A stretch of 64,000 nt of DNA, taken from positions 992,001-1,056,000 of the forward strand of contig NZ_JACCBW010000001.1 in NCBI RefSeq assembly GCF_013410035.1, in the 5' to 3' direction. This document shows positions 18,533 to 27,214 of the stretch, one piece after another (position 1 is the first letter of the stretch; every line of letters begins with the position of its first letter). Source of the DNA: Nocardioides cavernae (GTDB taxonomy: Bacteria > Actinomycetota > Actinomycetes > Propionibacteriales > Nocardioidaceae). Position numbers and translations under genes: made by a program. The notes below the pieces were generated by a model. That model had not been told where the DNA came from, made no database searches, and saw only the letters and a list, made by a program, of their open reading frames with translations.

Positions 18533-19381
18533 TCAGGCCTCCCCGGGCTCGTCGCCGAGCGCGACGGGCACGCCGACGAGCGAGCCGTACTCGGTCCAGG
18601 AGCCGTCGTAGTTCTTCACGCTCTGGTGGCCGAGCAGCTCCTTGAGCACGAACCAGGTGTGCGACGAGCGCTCGCCGATGCGGCACAGGGCGATGGTCTC
18701 CTTGGAGTCGTCGAGGCCGGCCGCGCCGTAGATCTCGCGGAGCTCCTCGTCGGACTTGAAGGTGCCGTCGTCGTTGGCCGCCTTCGACCACGGGACGTTG
18801 ATCGACGTCGGGACGTGCCCGGCGCGCTGGGCCTGCTCCTGGGGGAGGTGGGCCGGGGCCAGCAGGCGGCCGGCGTACTCGTCGGGGCTGCGGACGTCGA
18901 CCAGGTTCTTCACGCCGATCGCGGCGACGGTCTCGTCGCGGAAGGCGCGGATCGAGGAGTCCTGCTCCTGCGCGGTGTACGTCGTCGCGGCGCGGCTGGG
19001 GAGCTCGTCGGTCAGCTCGCGGGAGTCGAGCTCCCACTTCTTGCGGCCGCCGTCGAGGAGCTTGACGTCCTGGTGGCCGTAGAGCTTGAAGTACCAGTAG
19101 GCGTAGGCGGCGAACCAGTTGTTGTTGCCGCCGTAGAGCACGACGGTGTCGTCGTTGGAGACGCCGCGCTCGGACAGCAGCGCCTCGAACTGCGCCCTGT
19201 CGACGAAGTCGCGGCGGACCTGGTCCTGCAGGTCGGTGGTCCAGTCGAGCTTGATCGCTCCCCGGATGTGCCCCTTGTCGTAGGCGGTCGTGTCCTCGTC
19301 GACCTCGATGAGGACGATGCCGTCGGTGTCGAGGTTGTCCTCGACCCACTGGGCGGTGACGAGCGAGTTCTCGCGGCTCAT
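18533..19381 (-). CDS. Thiosulfate sulfurtransferase (rhodanese), CysA2/CysA3-like
   Basis: A 282-residue protein with two rhodanese domains (about residues 5-125 and 150-275). The active-site loop CRIGERSSHT in the second domain carries the catalytic Cys that forms a persulfide. It would transfer sulfane sulfur from thiosulfate to thiophilic acceptors. Homologues in mycobacteria are named CysA2/CysA3 and lie beside sseC. The ATG at 19381 has a GGAG-type site upstream. It is the second gene of the leader-DUF4395-rhodanese-SseC operon. Confidence 0.93.
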   Translation of the reverse strand: MSRENSLVTAQWVEDNLDTDGIVLIEVDEDTTAYDKGHIRGAIKLDWTTDLQDQVRRDFVDRAQFEALLSERGVSNDDTVVLYGGNNNWFAAYAYWYFKLYGHQDVKLLDGGRKKWELDSRELTDELPSRAATTYTAQEQDSSIRAFRDETVAAIGVKNLVDVRSPDEYAGRLLAPAHLPQEQAQRAGHVPTSINVPWSKAANDDGTFKSDEELREIYGAAGLDDSKETIALCRIGERSSHTWFVLKELLGHQSVKNYDGSWTEYGSLVGVPVALGDEPGEA

Positions 19382-19420
19382 GGTGGTGTGCTCCTTGGTG
19401 GTGGTTGAACAGTCGGGGGG

Positions 19421-19891
19421 TCAGGCGGTGGCGATGAAGCGGCGGACGAGCAGGTAGACCTCGCATCCCAGGCAGAAGGCGAAGACGGCGTTGAGCAGCG
19501 CCGCGACGAGCGCGAACCCGACCGCAACCTGTCCGACGACGGTGGCGCCGGCGAGCAGGGCCACGAGGCCGACGAGCGCGAACGCGAGGCCGACCGCCTG
19601 TGCGAATCGGGGCGGCTCCGGCGACTCCCACTCGGCCGGTGGGCCGAGACGCGGGCGCACGAGCGTGCGGAACAGCCACGCGTGCGGCGTGGCCTGCACG
19701 CCCCGAACGGCACCGATGGCGAAGAGGACGGCCTGGACGGCGAGCAGCGACGCGTCGTAGGGCGACGGGAGCAGCAGCACCGCGACCAGGACGACGGCGG
19801 TGAGCTCGGCGGCCAGCTGCGGGCCGCGCGGGTCGATGGCGCCCTCGGGGCGCCGCGCGACGTCGGGCCGGGTGGTGGCGGTGGTGGTCAT
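19421..19891 (-). CDS. DUF4395 family membrane protein
   Basis: A 156-residue protein with four hydrophobic segments (roughly residues 29-47, 50-65, 95-115 and 118-140) and a conserved FCLGCEVYLL near the C-terminus, whose two Cys residues are typical of DUF4395. The family often sits with rhodaneses and thioredoxins, as here, and may handle membrane thiol or sulfur transfer; function unknown. The ATG at 19891 follows AGGAGA. It is the first full gene after the cysteine leader ORF. Confidence 0.8.
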   Translation of the reverse strand: MTTTATTRPDVARRPEGAIDPRGPQLAAELTAVVLVAVLLLPSPYDASLLAVQAVLFAIGAVRGVQATPHAWLFRTLVRPRLGPPAEWESPEPPRFAQAVGLAFALVGLVALLAGATVVGQVAVGFALVAALLNAVFAFCLGCEVYLLVRRFIATA

Positions 19892-19919
19892 GTCTCTCCT
19901 GAGGTGGTCGGCACAGCAC

Positions 19920-19959
19920 GGGGCCGGGCGCGCTGGGACGTGACCCAGCGCAGGGCCCC
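19920..19959 (-). promoter_or_regulatory. Long GC hairpin between the leader ORF and DUF4395 gene
   Basis: On the minus strand, GCGCTGGG (rc of 19944-19951 onward) pairs across a 6-nt loop and continues outward through GGGCCCC, giving a strong stem from 19920 to 19959. It ends 28 nt before the DUF4395 start and about 60 nt after the leader stop. This is the right place for an attenuator or for a structure that masks the ribosome-binding site. No T-run follows. Confidence 0.5.
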
Positions 19960-19972
19960 TCCGACGGAGCAT

Positions 19973-19993
19973 AGTCCAGTAACCTGATGGACT
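19973..19993 (-). promoter_or_regulatory. AGTCCA-N9-TGGACT palindrome in the sulfur-operon leader
   Basis: Perfect 6-bp inverted arms AGTCCA (19973-19978) and TGGACT (19988-19993) separated by 9 bp, surrounded by the most AT-rich sequence of this intergenic region. It could be an operator for a sulfur regulator or part of an alternative RNA fold of the leader. It is not in either coding sequence. Confidence 0.4.
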
Positions 19994-20020
19994 TTATGGC
20001 TCAGGCGAGCGGGGGGACCG

Positions 20021-20098
20021 CTACGACATTCGACACAGCGCCGAGCGCACGCGGCAGTGGTCCACTGCGCGGCGCTTGGTGAGCATGGTCGAGGACAT
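20021..20098 (-). CDS. Cysteine-coding leader peptide (CysLP type)
   Basis: A 25-codon ORF ending KRRAVDHCRVRSALCRMS. This is the actinobacterial leader pattern RRxVDxCRVxSAxCR, found upstream of sulfur-assimilation and sulfurtransferase operons. In mycobacteria, translation of the Cys codons in such uORFs is known to control downstream expression according to cysteinyl-tRNA supply. A second in-frame ATG at 20086 is an equally good start. It precedes the DUF4395-rhodanese-SseC genes by 130 nt, with a strong hairpin in between. It is absent upstream of cysD and cysC. Confidence 0.8.
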   Translation of the reverse strand: MSSTMLTKRRAVDHCRVRSALCRMS

Positions 20099-20175
20099 GC
20101 GGACGACAGTAGGCCGTTCCGCACCCTGCGCCTCGATCGGTCTCACCATGTGGTCCATGCATCCATATCCTGAGA

Positions 20176-20676
20176 TCACGCGCGAGCGAGCGCCGTGAGG
20201 ACCTGGTCCCGGGACGGTGCGCCGGTCGCCCGGACCACCTCGACCCCCGCCGCGTCGAGGACCAGGGTGGTCGGGGTACGCAGGATCCCCAGGGCGCGCG
20301 TGGCGTCGAGGTGGTGCTCGGCGTCGACCTCGACGTGGGTCACGCCGTCGACGAGCTCCGTCACCTCGCCCAGCACCCGGCGCGTGGCGCGGCAGGGCGC
20401 GCAGAAGGCGCTCGAGAACTGCAGCAGGGTCGCCCGCTCCCCCAGCTCGACGCCGAGCTCGGACACGAGCGCGGCGGCCGCCGGAGCGGCACCGGCAGGA
20501 GCGCCGGGAGCGGCGGCTGCGGGTGCTTCGGCGCGCGGGTCGGCAGCAACCGGGGCGGGCGTGCGTACGGCTCGCGTCCCGCGGAAGCGGCCGTCGCTCG
20601 CCCGGCGCCAGAGCCCGAGGCCGAGCGCCAGCACGACTGCGGCGACGACGATCCAGGCTCCGGTGCTCACGTCCAC
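20176..20676 (-). CDS. Membrane-anchored thioredoxin-like protein (ThiX-like)
   Basis: A 166-residue protein. Residues 5-23 form an N-terminal membrane anchor (signal-anchor), followed by an Ala/Pro-rich linker to about residue 75. The thioredoxin-fold domain has the redox site FCAPCRATRR (CAPC) and cis-Pro region RTPTTLVL. It would reduce or exchange disulfides, probably on the outer face of the membrane. M. tuberculosis has ThiX (Rv0816c) at the same place in its sseC2-cysA2 cluster. The start is GTG 20676; another GTG two codons later is equally possible. It lies just upstream of the leader ORF. Confidence 0.82.
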   Translation of the reverse strand: MDVSTGAWIVVAAVVLALGLGLWRRASDGRFRGTRAVRTPAPVAADPRAEAPAAAAPGAPAGAAPAAAALVSELGVELGERATLLQFSSAFCAPCRATRRVLGEVTELVDGVTHVEVDAEHHLDATRALGILRTPTTLVLDAAGVEVVRATGAPSRDQVLTALARA

Positions 20677-20739
20677 CCAACGACGACGCGCCGCGGGATG
20701 TTCCGGGAGGGGCGCGCCGGGGTGGGGCGTCGCAACCGC

Positions 20740-21039
20740 TCAGCCCCCGGCGAACGGCGGCAGGAGCTCGACGACGGAACCGGGGGGCACTGCCACGTAC
20801 GCGGGGTCGCGGGCGCCGACCGGCTGCTCGCCGATCAGGACCGAGCAGACGCCGACCGTGCGGGCCATCCGGTCCCCCGGGTGGCGTTCGAGCACGAGGG
20901 CGACGACGTCGGCCAGGGTGAGCCCCGGCGTCGCCTCCAGGACGTCCTCGGCCACCCCCGCGGCAGCGCGGGCGCCGGCCCAGTAGCGGACGGTGACCGC
21001 TGTCTCAGCAGTCCGGTGCTCGCCCGACGAGTCGCTCAT
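20740..21039 (-). CDS. MoaD/ThiS family ubiquitin-like sulfur carrier
   Basis: A 99-residue beta-grasp protein ending in the Gly-Gly tail (PPFAGG) that becomes thiocarboxylated or AMP-activated in sulfur-carrier proteins. It would accept sulfur for molybdopterin, thiamine, cysteine or thio-cofactor synthesis; no E1-like MoeB gene is adjacent, so the partner is unknown. It sits between the thioredoxin and glnR and is divergent from glnR. Confidence 0.8.
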   Translation of the reverse strand: MSDSSGEHRTAETAVTVRYWAGARAAAGVAEDVLEATPGLTLADVVALVLERHPGDRMARTVGVCSVLIGEQPVGARDPAYVAVPPGSVVELLPPFAGG

Positions 21040-21104
21040 GCGGGCTATCCTTCACCATCCCCGGCTGGCCCCCGGCTGGTCCGCCGCAGACAGGAGGTCC
21101 TGCG

Positions 21105-21833
21105 ATGAGCGCTCTGCTGCTGCTCACGACTGCCCTCCAGCCGTCGGCCGAGGTGCTCCCCGGGCTGGCCCTGCTGGCCCACACGGTCAAGATCGTCCCG
21201 GCCCAGGGCAGCGCGCTGCTCGACGCGCCCGAGGCCGACCTGGTCCTCGTCGACGGCCGCCAGGACCTCGCCGCGGCGCGCGACCTCTGCCGGCTCATCC
21301 GCACCACCGGCGCAGACGCGCCCGTGCTGCTCGTCGTCACCGAGGGTGGTCTGGCGGTCGTGGCGCACGACTGGGGCATGGACGACGTCGTGCTCCACAC
21401 GTGCGGGCCCGCCGAGCTCGATGCCCGCATCCGCCTCGCGATCGGCCGCGCCAGCGCGGCGGCGCCGGACGACCCGTCGACCCACGTGATCCACCGCGGC
21501 GAGGTCGTGGTCGACGACGCCACCTACACCGCCCGCATCGGCGGTCGTGCGCTCGACCTGACCTACAAGGAGTTCGAGCTCCTGAAGTACCTCGCCCAGC
21601 ACCCGGGCCGGGTCTTCAGCCGCGAGCAGCTCCTCCAGGAGGTCTGGGGCTACGACTACTTCGGCGGCACGCGGACGGTGGACGTCCACGTCCGGCGGCT
21701 GCGCGCCAAGCTCGGCACCGAGCACGAGCACCACATCGGCACCGTCCGCAACGTCGGCTACCGCTTCGTCGTGCCGACGCGGGACGCCTCCGGCGCCGAC
21801 GCCCCGGCGGGCGCGGACGCCACCTCGTCCTGA
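21105..21833 (+). CDS. glnR: Nitrogen regulator GlnR, atypical OmpR-type response regulator
   Basis: A 242-residue protein. Residues 1-115 form a receiver-like domain that keeps one conserved Asp (Asp50 in VLVDGR) but lacks the rest of the acidic pocket, as known for actinobacterial GlnR. Residues 130-228 are a winged-helix DNA-binding domain ([39 protein letters not shown]). GlnR controls ammonium and nitrate assimilation genes. The next gene is mshD, the order found in M. tuberculosis (Rv0818-Rv0819). AGGAGG lies 6 nt before the ATG. The C-terminal tail ends inside a 13-bp tandem repeat that carries its stop codon. Confidence 0.85.
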   Translation: MSALLLLTTALQPSAEVLPGLALLAHTVKIVPAQGSALLDAPEADLVLVDGRQDLAAARDLCRLIRTTGADAPVLLVVTEGGLAVVAHDWGMDDVVLHTCGPAELDARIRLAIGRASAAAPDDPSTHVIHRGEVVVDDATYTARIGGRALDLTYKEFELLKYLAQHPGRVFSREQLLQEVWGYDYFGGTRTVDVHVRRLRAKLGTEHEHHIGTVRNVGYRFVVPTRDASGADAPAGADATSS

Positions 21834-21878
21834 CACCTCGTCCTGACACCTCGTCCTGACACCTCGTCCTGACACCTC
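21821..21878. repeat. 13-bp tandem repeat spanning the glnR stop codon
   Basis: CACCTCGTCCTGA is repeated four times exactly (21821-21872) with a fifth partial copy. The first copy encodes the last residues and stop of GlnR; each further copy adds another in-frame-like TGA. It lies between glnR and mshD. Confidence 0.95.
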
Positions 21879-21901
21879 CGGGCCGGGCCTAGGGTCGGAC
21901 C

Positions 21902-22708
21902 ATGGACCACGTGCTGCAGATCGCCGACGCCGCTGCCGCGACCGACGGCGCCGACCCGCTCGACGAGGCCGCCCGGATGGCGCTGGCCGACGGACTCGCC
22001 GAGGTGCTGGTGGAGGGCGACGGGTTCGCGCTGGTCCACGACGGTGACCTGGCCCTGGCGGTGGGCCCCGGGGCGCGCGGACGCGGCACCGGCTCGGCGT
22101 TGCTCGCGCGGGTCGAGGGGGCGTACGACGGCGCGCTCGTCGCCTGGTCCCACGGCAACCACCCCGCGGCCGCCCGGCTCGCCGCGAGTCACGGGTGGGA
22201 GCGGGTGCGCGACCTGTGGGTGATGCGTCGGCCCGCGTCGACCCGGCTCCCGCCCCTGGCGCCGCCCGACGGCGTGACGATCCGCTCCTACCGCGACGAC
22301 GACGCCGCTGACGTGGTGCGGGTCAACGCCGCCGCCTTCGCCCACCACCCCGAGCAGGGGGCGATGGACCTCGACAACCTGGCCCGCCGGATGGCCGAGC
22401 CGTGGTTCGACCCGGCCGGGCTGCTCGTCGCCGAGGACGCGAGCGGCGTCCTCGGCTTCCACTGGACCAAGCAGCACGACGCCGACCACGGCGAGGTCTA
22501 CGTCGTGGGAGTCGACCCGGCCGCGCAGGGCCGCGGGCTCGGCAGGCTGCTCACCCTCGCCGGGCTGCACCACCTCGCCGGGCTCGGGGTCGGCGAGGTC
22601 CTGCTCTACGTCGAGTCCGACAACGGGCCGGCGGTCGCGGTCTACTCCGGCCTCGGCTTCACCCACGCGGACACCGACACCCACGTGCAGTACGCCCGGG
22701 GACGCTGA
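21902..22708 (+). CDS. mshD: Mycothiol synthase
   Basis: A 268-residue protein of two GNAT domains (about residues 1-125 degenerate, 130-268 intact). It acetylates Cys-GlcN-inositol with acetyl-CoA, the last step of mycothiol synthesis. The catalytic half shows the acetyl-CoA loop VDPAAQGRGLGRLL and the family's WTKQH and YVVGVDP segments, and ends with YSGLGFT. Its position after glnR matches mycobacteria. It shows that the organism is an actinobacterium that makes mycothiol. Confidence 0.92.
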   Translation: MDHVLQIADAAAATDGADPLDEAARMALADGLAEVLVEGDGFALVHDGDLALAVGPGARGRGTGSALLARVEGAYDGALVAWSHGNHPAAARLAASHGWERVRDLWVMRRPASTRLPPLAPPDGVTIRSYRDDDAADVVRVNAAAFAHHPEQGAMDLDNLARRMAEPWFDPAGLLVAEDASGVLGFHWTKQHDADHGEVYVVGVDPAAQGRGLGRLLTLAGLHHLAGLGVGEVLLYVESDNGPAVAVYSGLGFTHADTDTHVQYARGR

Positions 22709-22712
22709 CGCG

Positions 22713-23648
22713 TCAGCGCAGCGGGCGCACGTGCAGCCCGACCTCGGGGTCGACGACGACCTCCTGGGCGGCCGGCATCCCGTCGACGGCGAGCGTCGCG
22801 TCGACGGGCACGTTGCGCTTGACCACGGCGAGCGCGATCGGGCCGAGCTCGTGGTGCCGGGCGCTGGACCCGACGAACCCGATGTCGCGACCGTCGTGGG
22901 ACACCGGTGAGCCGGCAGCGGGCAGGCGGTTCTCGGACCCGTCGAGGTGGAGCAGCACGAGGCGGCGCGGCGGCCGGCCGAGCGTGTGCACCCGCGCGAC
23001 GGTCTCCTGACCGCGGTAGCAGCCCTTGTCGAGGTGGACGGCCGCGCCGATCCACCCGACCTCGTTGGGGATGGTGCGGTGGTCGGTGTCGAGCCCGAAC
23101 CGCGGCTCGCCGCGCTCGATCCGCAGCGCCTCGAAGGCCCACAGGCCCGCCGCCGGGCCCGCCGCCTCGGCGTACGCCTCGAGCCGCTCGCGGGGCACGA
23201 AGTCGTACCTCCCGCCGGCCTCGCCGGGTCGCCACATCACGGCGAGGTCGTCGACGAGCCCGACCTCGACGCGGGTCATGAACTTCATCCGCTCCAGCCA
23301 CTCCACCAGCGCGGGACCGGCGCCGGGCTCGGTGTGGGCGGTGAAGGCCTCGCCGTCGTCGACGCCGGTGAAGGCGTGCTCGACGTGGCCCTGCGGGCTG
23401 AGGACGAGCGCCTGGGTCCAGGTACCGGGGGCGAGGCCCTCGAAGTACTGGGTGGTGAGGTTGTGCAGCCAGCCGAGCCGGTCGGGCCCGCTGATGCGGA
23501 GGACGTCGCGGTGCGAGAGGTCCACGAAGCCGTCCCCGCGGGCCAGGCTGCGCTGCTCGGTGTTGAACGAGCCGTAGTGCGCGGCCACCGGTGCGTCGAT
23601 GCCGTCACCAGCGACGGCTCCGGGCAGGGCGAGGAGAGGGCTGGCCAT
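22713..23648 (-). CDS. ygfZ: YgfZ-type folate-binding protein (GcvT-like)
   Basis: A 311-residue protein of the YgfZ/GcvT family, which binds tetrahydrofolate and supports assembly or repair of Fe-S enzymes. The family signature KGCYRGQETVAR is present near residue 210, and the N-terminal barrel matches (SHRDVLRISGPDRLGWLHN). It converges with mshD with only a few bases between the stops. It precedes nothing on its strand except a Fur-family gene 9 nt upstream, so these two are probably co-transcribed. Confidence 0.88.
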   Translation of the reverse strand: MASPLLALPGAVAGDGIDAPVAAHYGSFNTEQRSLARGDGFVDLSHRDVLRISGPDRLGWLHNLTTQYFEGLAPGTWTQALVLSPQGHVEHAFTGVDDGEAFTAHTEPGAGPALVEWLERMKFMTRVEVGLVDDLAVMWRPGEAGGRYDFVPRERLEAYAEAAGPAAGLWAFEALRIERGEPRFGLDTDHRTIPNEVGWIGAAVHLDKGCYRGQETVARVHTLGRPPRRLVLLHLDGSENRLPAAGSPVSHDGRDIGFVGSSARHHELGPIALAVVKRNVPVDATLAVDGMPAAQEVVVDPEVGLHVRPLR

Positions 23649-23657
23649 GCCTCGAGT

Positions 23658-24083
23658 CTAGGTCGGCTCCGGTGGGTGGCCGCAGTCCGCGCACTCACCG
23701 AAGATCGCGAGGTGGCCGACGTCCATCGCGAACCCGTCGGCCGCGAGCGCGGCAACCACGGGCGCGACGAGGTCGGGGTCGTACGACCGCACGCGGCGAC
23801 AGCGCCGGCACACCACGTGGACGTGCTCGTGCTCGAGCGTGGAGTGGTAGGTCGGCGCGCGGTCGCTGAGGTGGGTGTGGCGCACCAGCCCGAGCTCCTC
23901 GAGGACCTCGAGGGTGCGGTAGACGGTCGAGGCGTTGACCGAGCTGACCTGGCCGCGGACGTGGGCGAGAACCTCGTCCGGCGTCGCGTGCCGCAGCTCC
24001 TCGACCGCCCGCAGGATGAGCTCGCGCTGCGGGGTGAGCCGCAGGCCCTGCTCACGCAGCCGGGTGGCGAGGTCGTCGCTCAT
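23658..24083 (-). CDS. Fur-family metalloregulator
   Basis: A 141-residue repressor. The winged helix is seen in RLTPQRELILRAV and STVYRTLEVLEELGLV; the regulatory metal site EHEHVHVVC and the structural Zn motifs CRRC and CADC are all intact. It may be Fur, Zur or PerR; the sequence does not decide which. It is followed by ygfZ and preceded by the nitrobindin gene, which supports a link to iron/Fe-S or heme stress. Confidence 0.85.
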   Translation of the reverse strand: MSDDLATRLREQGLRLTPQRELILRAVEELRHATPDEVLAHVRGQVSSVNASTVYRTLEVLEELGLVRHTHLSDRAPTYHSTLEHEHVHVVCRRCRRVRSYDPDLVAPVVAALAADGFAMDVGHLAIFGECADCGHPPEPT

Positions 24084-24096
24084 CGTCGGGCCGCCG

Positions 24097-24591
24097 TCAG
24101 GCTCGCTTGAGCCGCGCCCAGGTGTGCGGCTGGAGCTCCTGGCCGACGGCTGCCATGTCGTAGGCGTAGAGGAGGTCGCCCTCGACGTTGCCGTACATCC
24201 GGGAGCCGGCCGTGACCTCCTTGGCCGTCTCGGTGAAGGAGACGCCGGCGGTGTGCATCTCGACCTTGCCGCCCTCGGCCGCGCCGTACCAGATCTCCGA
24301 GAAGCCGATGTTGTGCGACAGAAGAAACTCCACCTTGCCGGGCTCGGGGCAGCGGAGGAACCCGGACTCCATGGCGGCGTCGCGGACGACCTCGCCGTCC
24401 TCGTCGACGATCCACGAGCGCGACATGTAGTGGAAGAACGGGCGGCCGTCGTGGGTGAAGATCAGCTCCTGGCCGAACTGGAACGACTCGATCGTCGGGT
24501 ACGCGCCGTGGCCGTTGCCGCGCCAGGTGCCGAGCAGCCACGCGACGGGGCCGCAGTTGGGGTGCAGGTTGTCCGGCAGCTCGAAGGGCAT
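24097..24591 (-). CDS. Nitrobindin / FABP-like heme-binding protein
   Basis: A 164-residue beta-barrel protein of the nitrobindin (former DUF1794) family; Rv0813c is the M. tuberculosis relative. Motifs [14 protein letters not shown] near the N-terminus and the C-terminal heme-ligand region ([17 protein letters not shown]) fit. Nitrobindins bind ferric heme and react with nitric oxide or peroxynitrite. ATG 24591 is taken rather than an ATG at 24627 because the latter would overlap the divergent gene. Its promoter region is only 23 nt, and an apparent -10 (TAAGGT) lies 7 nt before the ATG, so the mRNA may be leaderless. Confidence 0.85.
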   Translation of the reverse strand: MPFELPDNLHPNCGPVAWLLGTWRGNGHGAYPTIESFQFGQELIFTHDGRPFFHYMSRSWIVDEDGEVVRDAAMESGFLRCPEPGKVEFLLSHNIGFSEIWYGAAEGGKVEMHTAGVSFTETAKEVTAGSRMYGNVEGDLLYAYDMAAVGQELQPHTWARLKRA

Positions 24592-24594
24592 GGG

Positions 24595-24610
24595 GAACAC
24601 CTTAGTGTTC
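24595..24610. promoter_or_regulatory. GAACAC-N4-GTGTTC palindrome in a 23-bp divergent promoter
   Basis: A perfect inverted repeat, GAACAC (24595-24600), CTTA, GTGTTC (24605-24610), occupies most of the 23-bp gap between divergent nitrobindin and DsrE-like genes. Possible -10 hexamers sit 6-7 nt before each start codon, which suits two leaderless transcripts controlled by one protein bound at the palindrome. Confidence 0.55.
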
Positions 24611-24614
24611 GGCC

Positions 24615-24977
24615 ATGGCTCGTTCACTGGTCGTCAAGGTCACCTGCGGCGCCGAGGACGCCGAGCGGTGCAACCAGGGGTTCACCGTGTCCGCGGCCGC
24701 CGCCGCGGCCGGCGCCCCGGTGTCGCTCTGGCTCACCGGCGAGGCGGCCTGGTTCGGCGTCCCGGGGCGCGCGGAGGACTTCGCCCTCCACCTCGCCACG
24801 CCCCTCGACCAGCTGATGGACGTCGTCCTGGCCGCGGGCACGATCACCGTCTGCTCGCAGTGCGCCGCCCGTCGCGGGATCGTCGCGGCCGACCTGCGCG
24901 AGGGGGTCACGATCGCGGGTGCCGCGGTGTTCGCCGAGCAGGTGCTGGGCGACGGCGTACAGGCGCTCGTCTACTGA
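24615..24977 (+). CDS. DsrE family sulfur-relay protein
   Basis: A 120-residue protein of the DsrE/DsrF-like fold. The N-terminal beta-strand and glycine loop ([19 protein letters not shown]), the central [12 protein letters not shown] and the Cys pair in [12 protein letters not shown] match the actinobacterial family. Homologues act in persulfide or sulfur transfer; the biological partner is unknown. The likely leaderless ATG at 24615 follows TAGTGT by 6 nt. It shares a 23-bp intergenic region with nitrobindin. Confidence 0.75.
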   Translation: MARSLVVKVTCGAEDAERCNQGFTVSAAAAAAGAPVSLWLTGEAAWFGVPGRAEDFALHLATPLDQLMDVVLAAGTITVCSQCAARRGIVAADLREGVTIAGAAVFAEQVLGDGVQALVY

Positions 24978-25036
24978 CCGTCCGGACGGGTGCGGACGTC
25001 ATCTGGCGTTCACCTTCCGGTGCCACACTGGGAGGC

Positions 25037-27214
25037 ATGTCCGACCCGGCCACCCTCACCAGCGCTGCCTCCCCGTCGGTCGAGGAGGGGCCGGTGTCCG
25101 AGCCGTTCGGGCACCCGACCGAGACCTTCGACGTCGAGCCGCCCTACACCCCGGACGCCGCCGCCATCGAGGCGGTGGAGAAGTTCGACGACCGCTTCAT
25201 CGACCGCGAGATCTCCTGGGTCCGCTTCAACCAGCGCGTCCTCGAGCTCGCGGAGGATCCGGGCCTGCCGCTGCTGGAGCGCGCCCGCTTCCTCGCGATC
25301 TTCGCCAGCAACCTCGACGAGTTCTTCATGGTCCGCGTCGCCGGCCTCAAGCGGCGCATCGCGGCCGGCGTGGCCGTACGCGCGGCGAGCGGGCTGATGC
25401 CGCGCGAGCAGCTCGAGCACCTGTGGTCCGGCAGCCGCGACCTCATGGAGCGCCACGCCCGGGCGTTCGTCGACCTCCTCCCCGAGCTGGGCGCGCAGGG
25501 CATCGAGATCGTCCGGTGGGAGGAGCTCGACCGCGAGGAGCAGAAGGTCTGCAAGAAGCTCTTTAAGGACCGGATCTTCCCCGTCCTGACACCGCTGGCG
25601 GTCGACCCGGCGCACCCCTTCCCCTACATCTCCGGCCTCTCGCTCAACCTCGCCGTCGTGGTGCGCCACCCCAAGACCGGCACCGAGCACTTCGCGCGGG
25701 TCAAGGTGCCGCCGACGTTCGGCCGCTTCGTCGGCCTGGGCAACCAGCGCTTCGTGCCCATCGAGGACGTCATCGGCGAGCACCTCAAGAAGCTCTTCCC
25801 CGGCATGGACGTGCTCGGCTCGCACACCTTCCGGGTCACCCGCAACGAGGACCTCGAGGTCGAGGAGGACGACGCCGAGAACCTCCTCAAGGCCCTCGAG
25901 AAGGAGCTCCAGCGGCGCCGCTTCGGCCCGCCCGTACGCCTCGAGGTCGAGCAGTCGATGGACCCGAAGGTCCTCGAGCTGCTGGTCTCCGAGCTCGGCG
26001 TGGGCCGGGACGAGGTGGTCTCGCTGCCCGGTCCGCTCGACCTGACCGGCCTGCACTCGATCGCCGACCTGCCGCGCGACGACCTCAAGTACGCCGCGTT
26101 CCTGCCCTCCACCCACCCGAGCCTGGCCGAGGTCGAGTCGGCCTCCCCCGTCGACGTCTTCGACTCCGTGGGGCGCCACGACGTGCTGCTGCACCACCCC
26201 TACGACTCCTTCGCCACCTCCGTGCAGCGCTTCCTCGAGCAGGCGGCCGCCGATCCGCACGTCCTCGCGATCAAGCAGACCCTCTACCGCACCTCGGGTG
26301 ACAGCCCGATCATCGAGGCGCTCATCGACGCCGCGGAGGCCGGCAAGCAGGTGCTTGTCGTCGTCGAGATCAAGGCCCGCTTCGACGAGCAGGCCAACAT
26401 CCGGTGGGCGCGCAAGCTCGAGCAGGCCGGCTGCCACGTCGTCTACGGCCTGGTCGGCCTCAAGACGCACTGCAAGCTGTCGATGGTCGTGCGCGACGAG
26501 CCCGAGGGCATCCGGCGCTACGTCCACCTCGGCACCGGCAACTACAACCCCAAGACGGCACGCGTCTACGAGGACCTCGGCCTCCTCACCGCCAACCAGG
26601 AGATCGGCGAGGACGTCGCGCTCCTCTTCAACAACCTCTCCGGCATCAGCCGCAACCGCACCTACGACCACCTGCTCGTCGCCCCGCACAGCGTGCGCGA
26701 GGGCCTGGTCGCCCAGGTCCACCAGGAGATCGCCCACCACCAGGCCGGCCGCCCCGCGGGGATCCGGATCAAGGCCAACTCGGTCGTCGACGAGGCGGTG
26801 ATCGACGCGCTCTACCTCGCCTCGCAGGCGGGCGTGCGCGTCGAGCTGGTGATCCGCGGGATCTGCGCGCTGCGCCCGGGCGTACCCGGCCTCTCCGAGA
26901 CCATCCGGGTCCGCTCGATCCTGGGCCGGTTCCTCGAGCACAGCCGCGTGTTCTGGTTCGACAACGGCGGCGAGCCGGCCGCGTGGATCGGGTCGGCGGA
27001 CATGATGCACCGCAACCTCGACCGCCGCGTCGAGGTGCTCGTACGCCTGCGCGACCCGCACGTCGTCGACGAGGTCCGGGCCCTGCTCGACCTCGCGCTC
27101 GACGAGCAGACCACCGCCTGGGAGCTCGGGTCGGAAGGGGAGTGGGTGCTGCGCCACGGGGAGCGCCACCTGCACGACGAGCTGATCGCCCGGCAGCGCA
27201 CGCGTCGCCGCTGA
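25037..27214 (+). CDS. ppk1: Polyphosphate kinase
   Basis: A 725-residue PPK1, which reversibly polymerises the gamma-phosphate of ATP into polyphosphate. The N-terminal substrate-binding domain ([19 protein letters not shown]), the catalytic His in [21 protein letters not shown] and the C-terminal part are complete. The ATG at 25037 has a GGAGG 4 nt upstream; the longer frame upstream has no better start. A single PHO-type half-site GTTCACC lies 23-29 nt before the ATG, and the gene heads a cluster of phosphate transport genes. Confidence 0.95.
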   Translation: MSDPATLTSAASPSVEEGPVSEPFGHPTETFDVEPPYTPDAAAIEAVEKFDDRFIDREISWVRFNQRVLELAEDPGLPLLERARFLAIFASNLDEFFMVRVAGLKRRIAAGVAVRAASGLMPREQLEHLWSGSRDLMERHARAFVDLLPELGAQGIEIVRWEELDREEQKVCKKLFKDRIFPVLTPLAVDPAHPFPYISGLSLNLAVVVRHPKTGTEHFARVKVPPTFGRFVGLGNQRFVPIEDVIGEHLKKLFPGMDVLGSHTFRVTRNEDLEVEEDDAENLLKALEKELQRRRFGPPVRLEVEQSMDPKVLELLVSELGVGRDEVVSLPGPLDLTGLHSIADLPRDDLKYAAFLPSTHPSLAEVESASPVDVFDSVGRHDVLLHHPYDSFATSVQRFLEQAAADPHVLAIKQTLYRTSGDSPIIEALIDAAEAGKQVLVVVEIKARFDEQANIRWARKLEQAGCHVVYGLVGLKTHCKLSMVVRDEPEGIRRYVHLGTGNYNPKTARVYEDLGLLTANQEIGEDVALLFNNLSGISRNRTYDHLLVAPHSVREGLVAQVHQEIAHHQAGRPAGIRIKANSVVDEAVIDALYLASQAGVRVELVIRGICALRPGVPGLSETIRVRSILGRFLEHSRVFWFDNGGEPAAWIGSADMMHRNLDRRVEVLVRLRDPHVVDEVRALLDLALDEQTTAWELGSEGEWVLRHGERHLHDELIARQRTRRR

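Noticed and set aside
21821..21878. The 13-bp tandem repeat as a small CRISPR-like array
   Set aside because: Copies are directly adjacent with no unique spacers and no cas genes are near; it is a simple tandem repeat.
24592..24627. Upstream ATG (24627) as the nitrobindin start
   Set aside because: It would overlap the divergent DsrE-like gene; ATG 24591 gives the conserved N-terminus [16 protein letters not shown].
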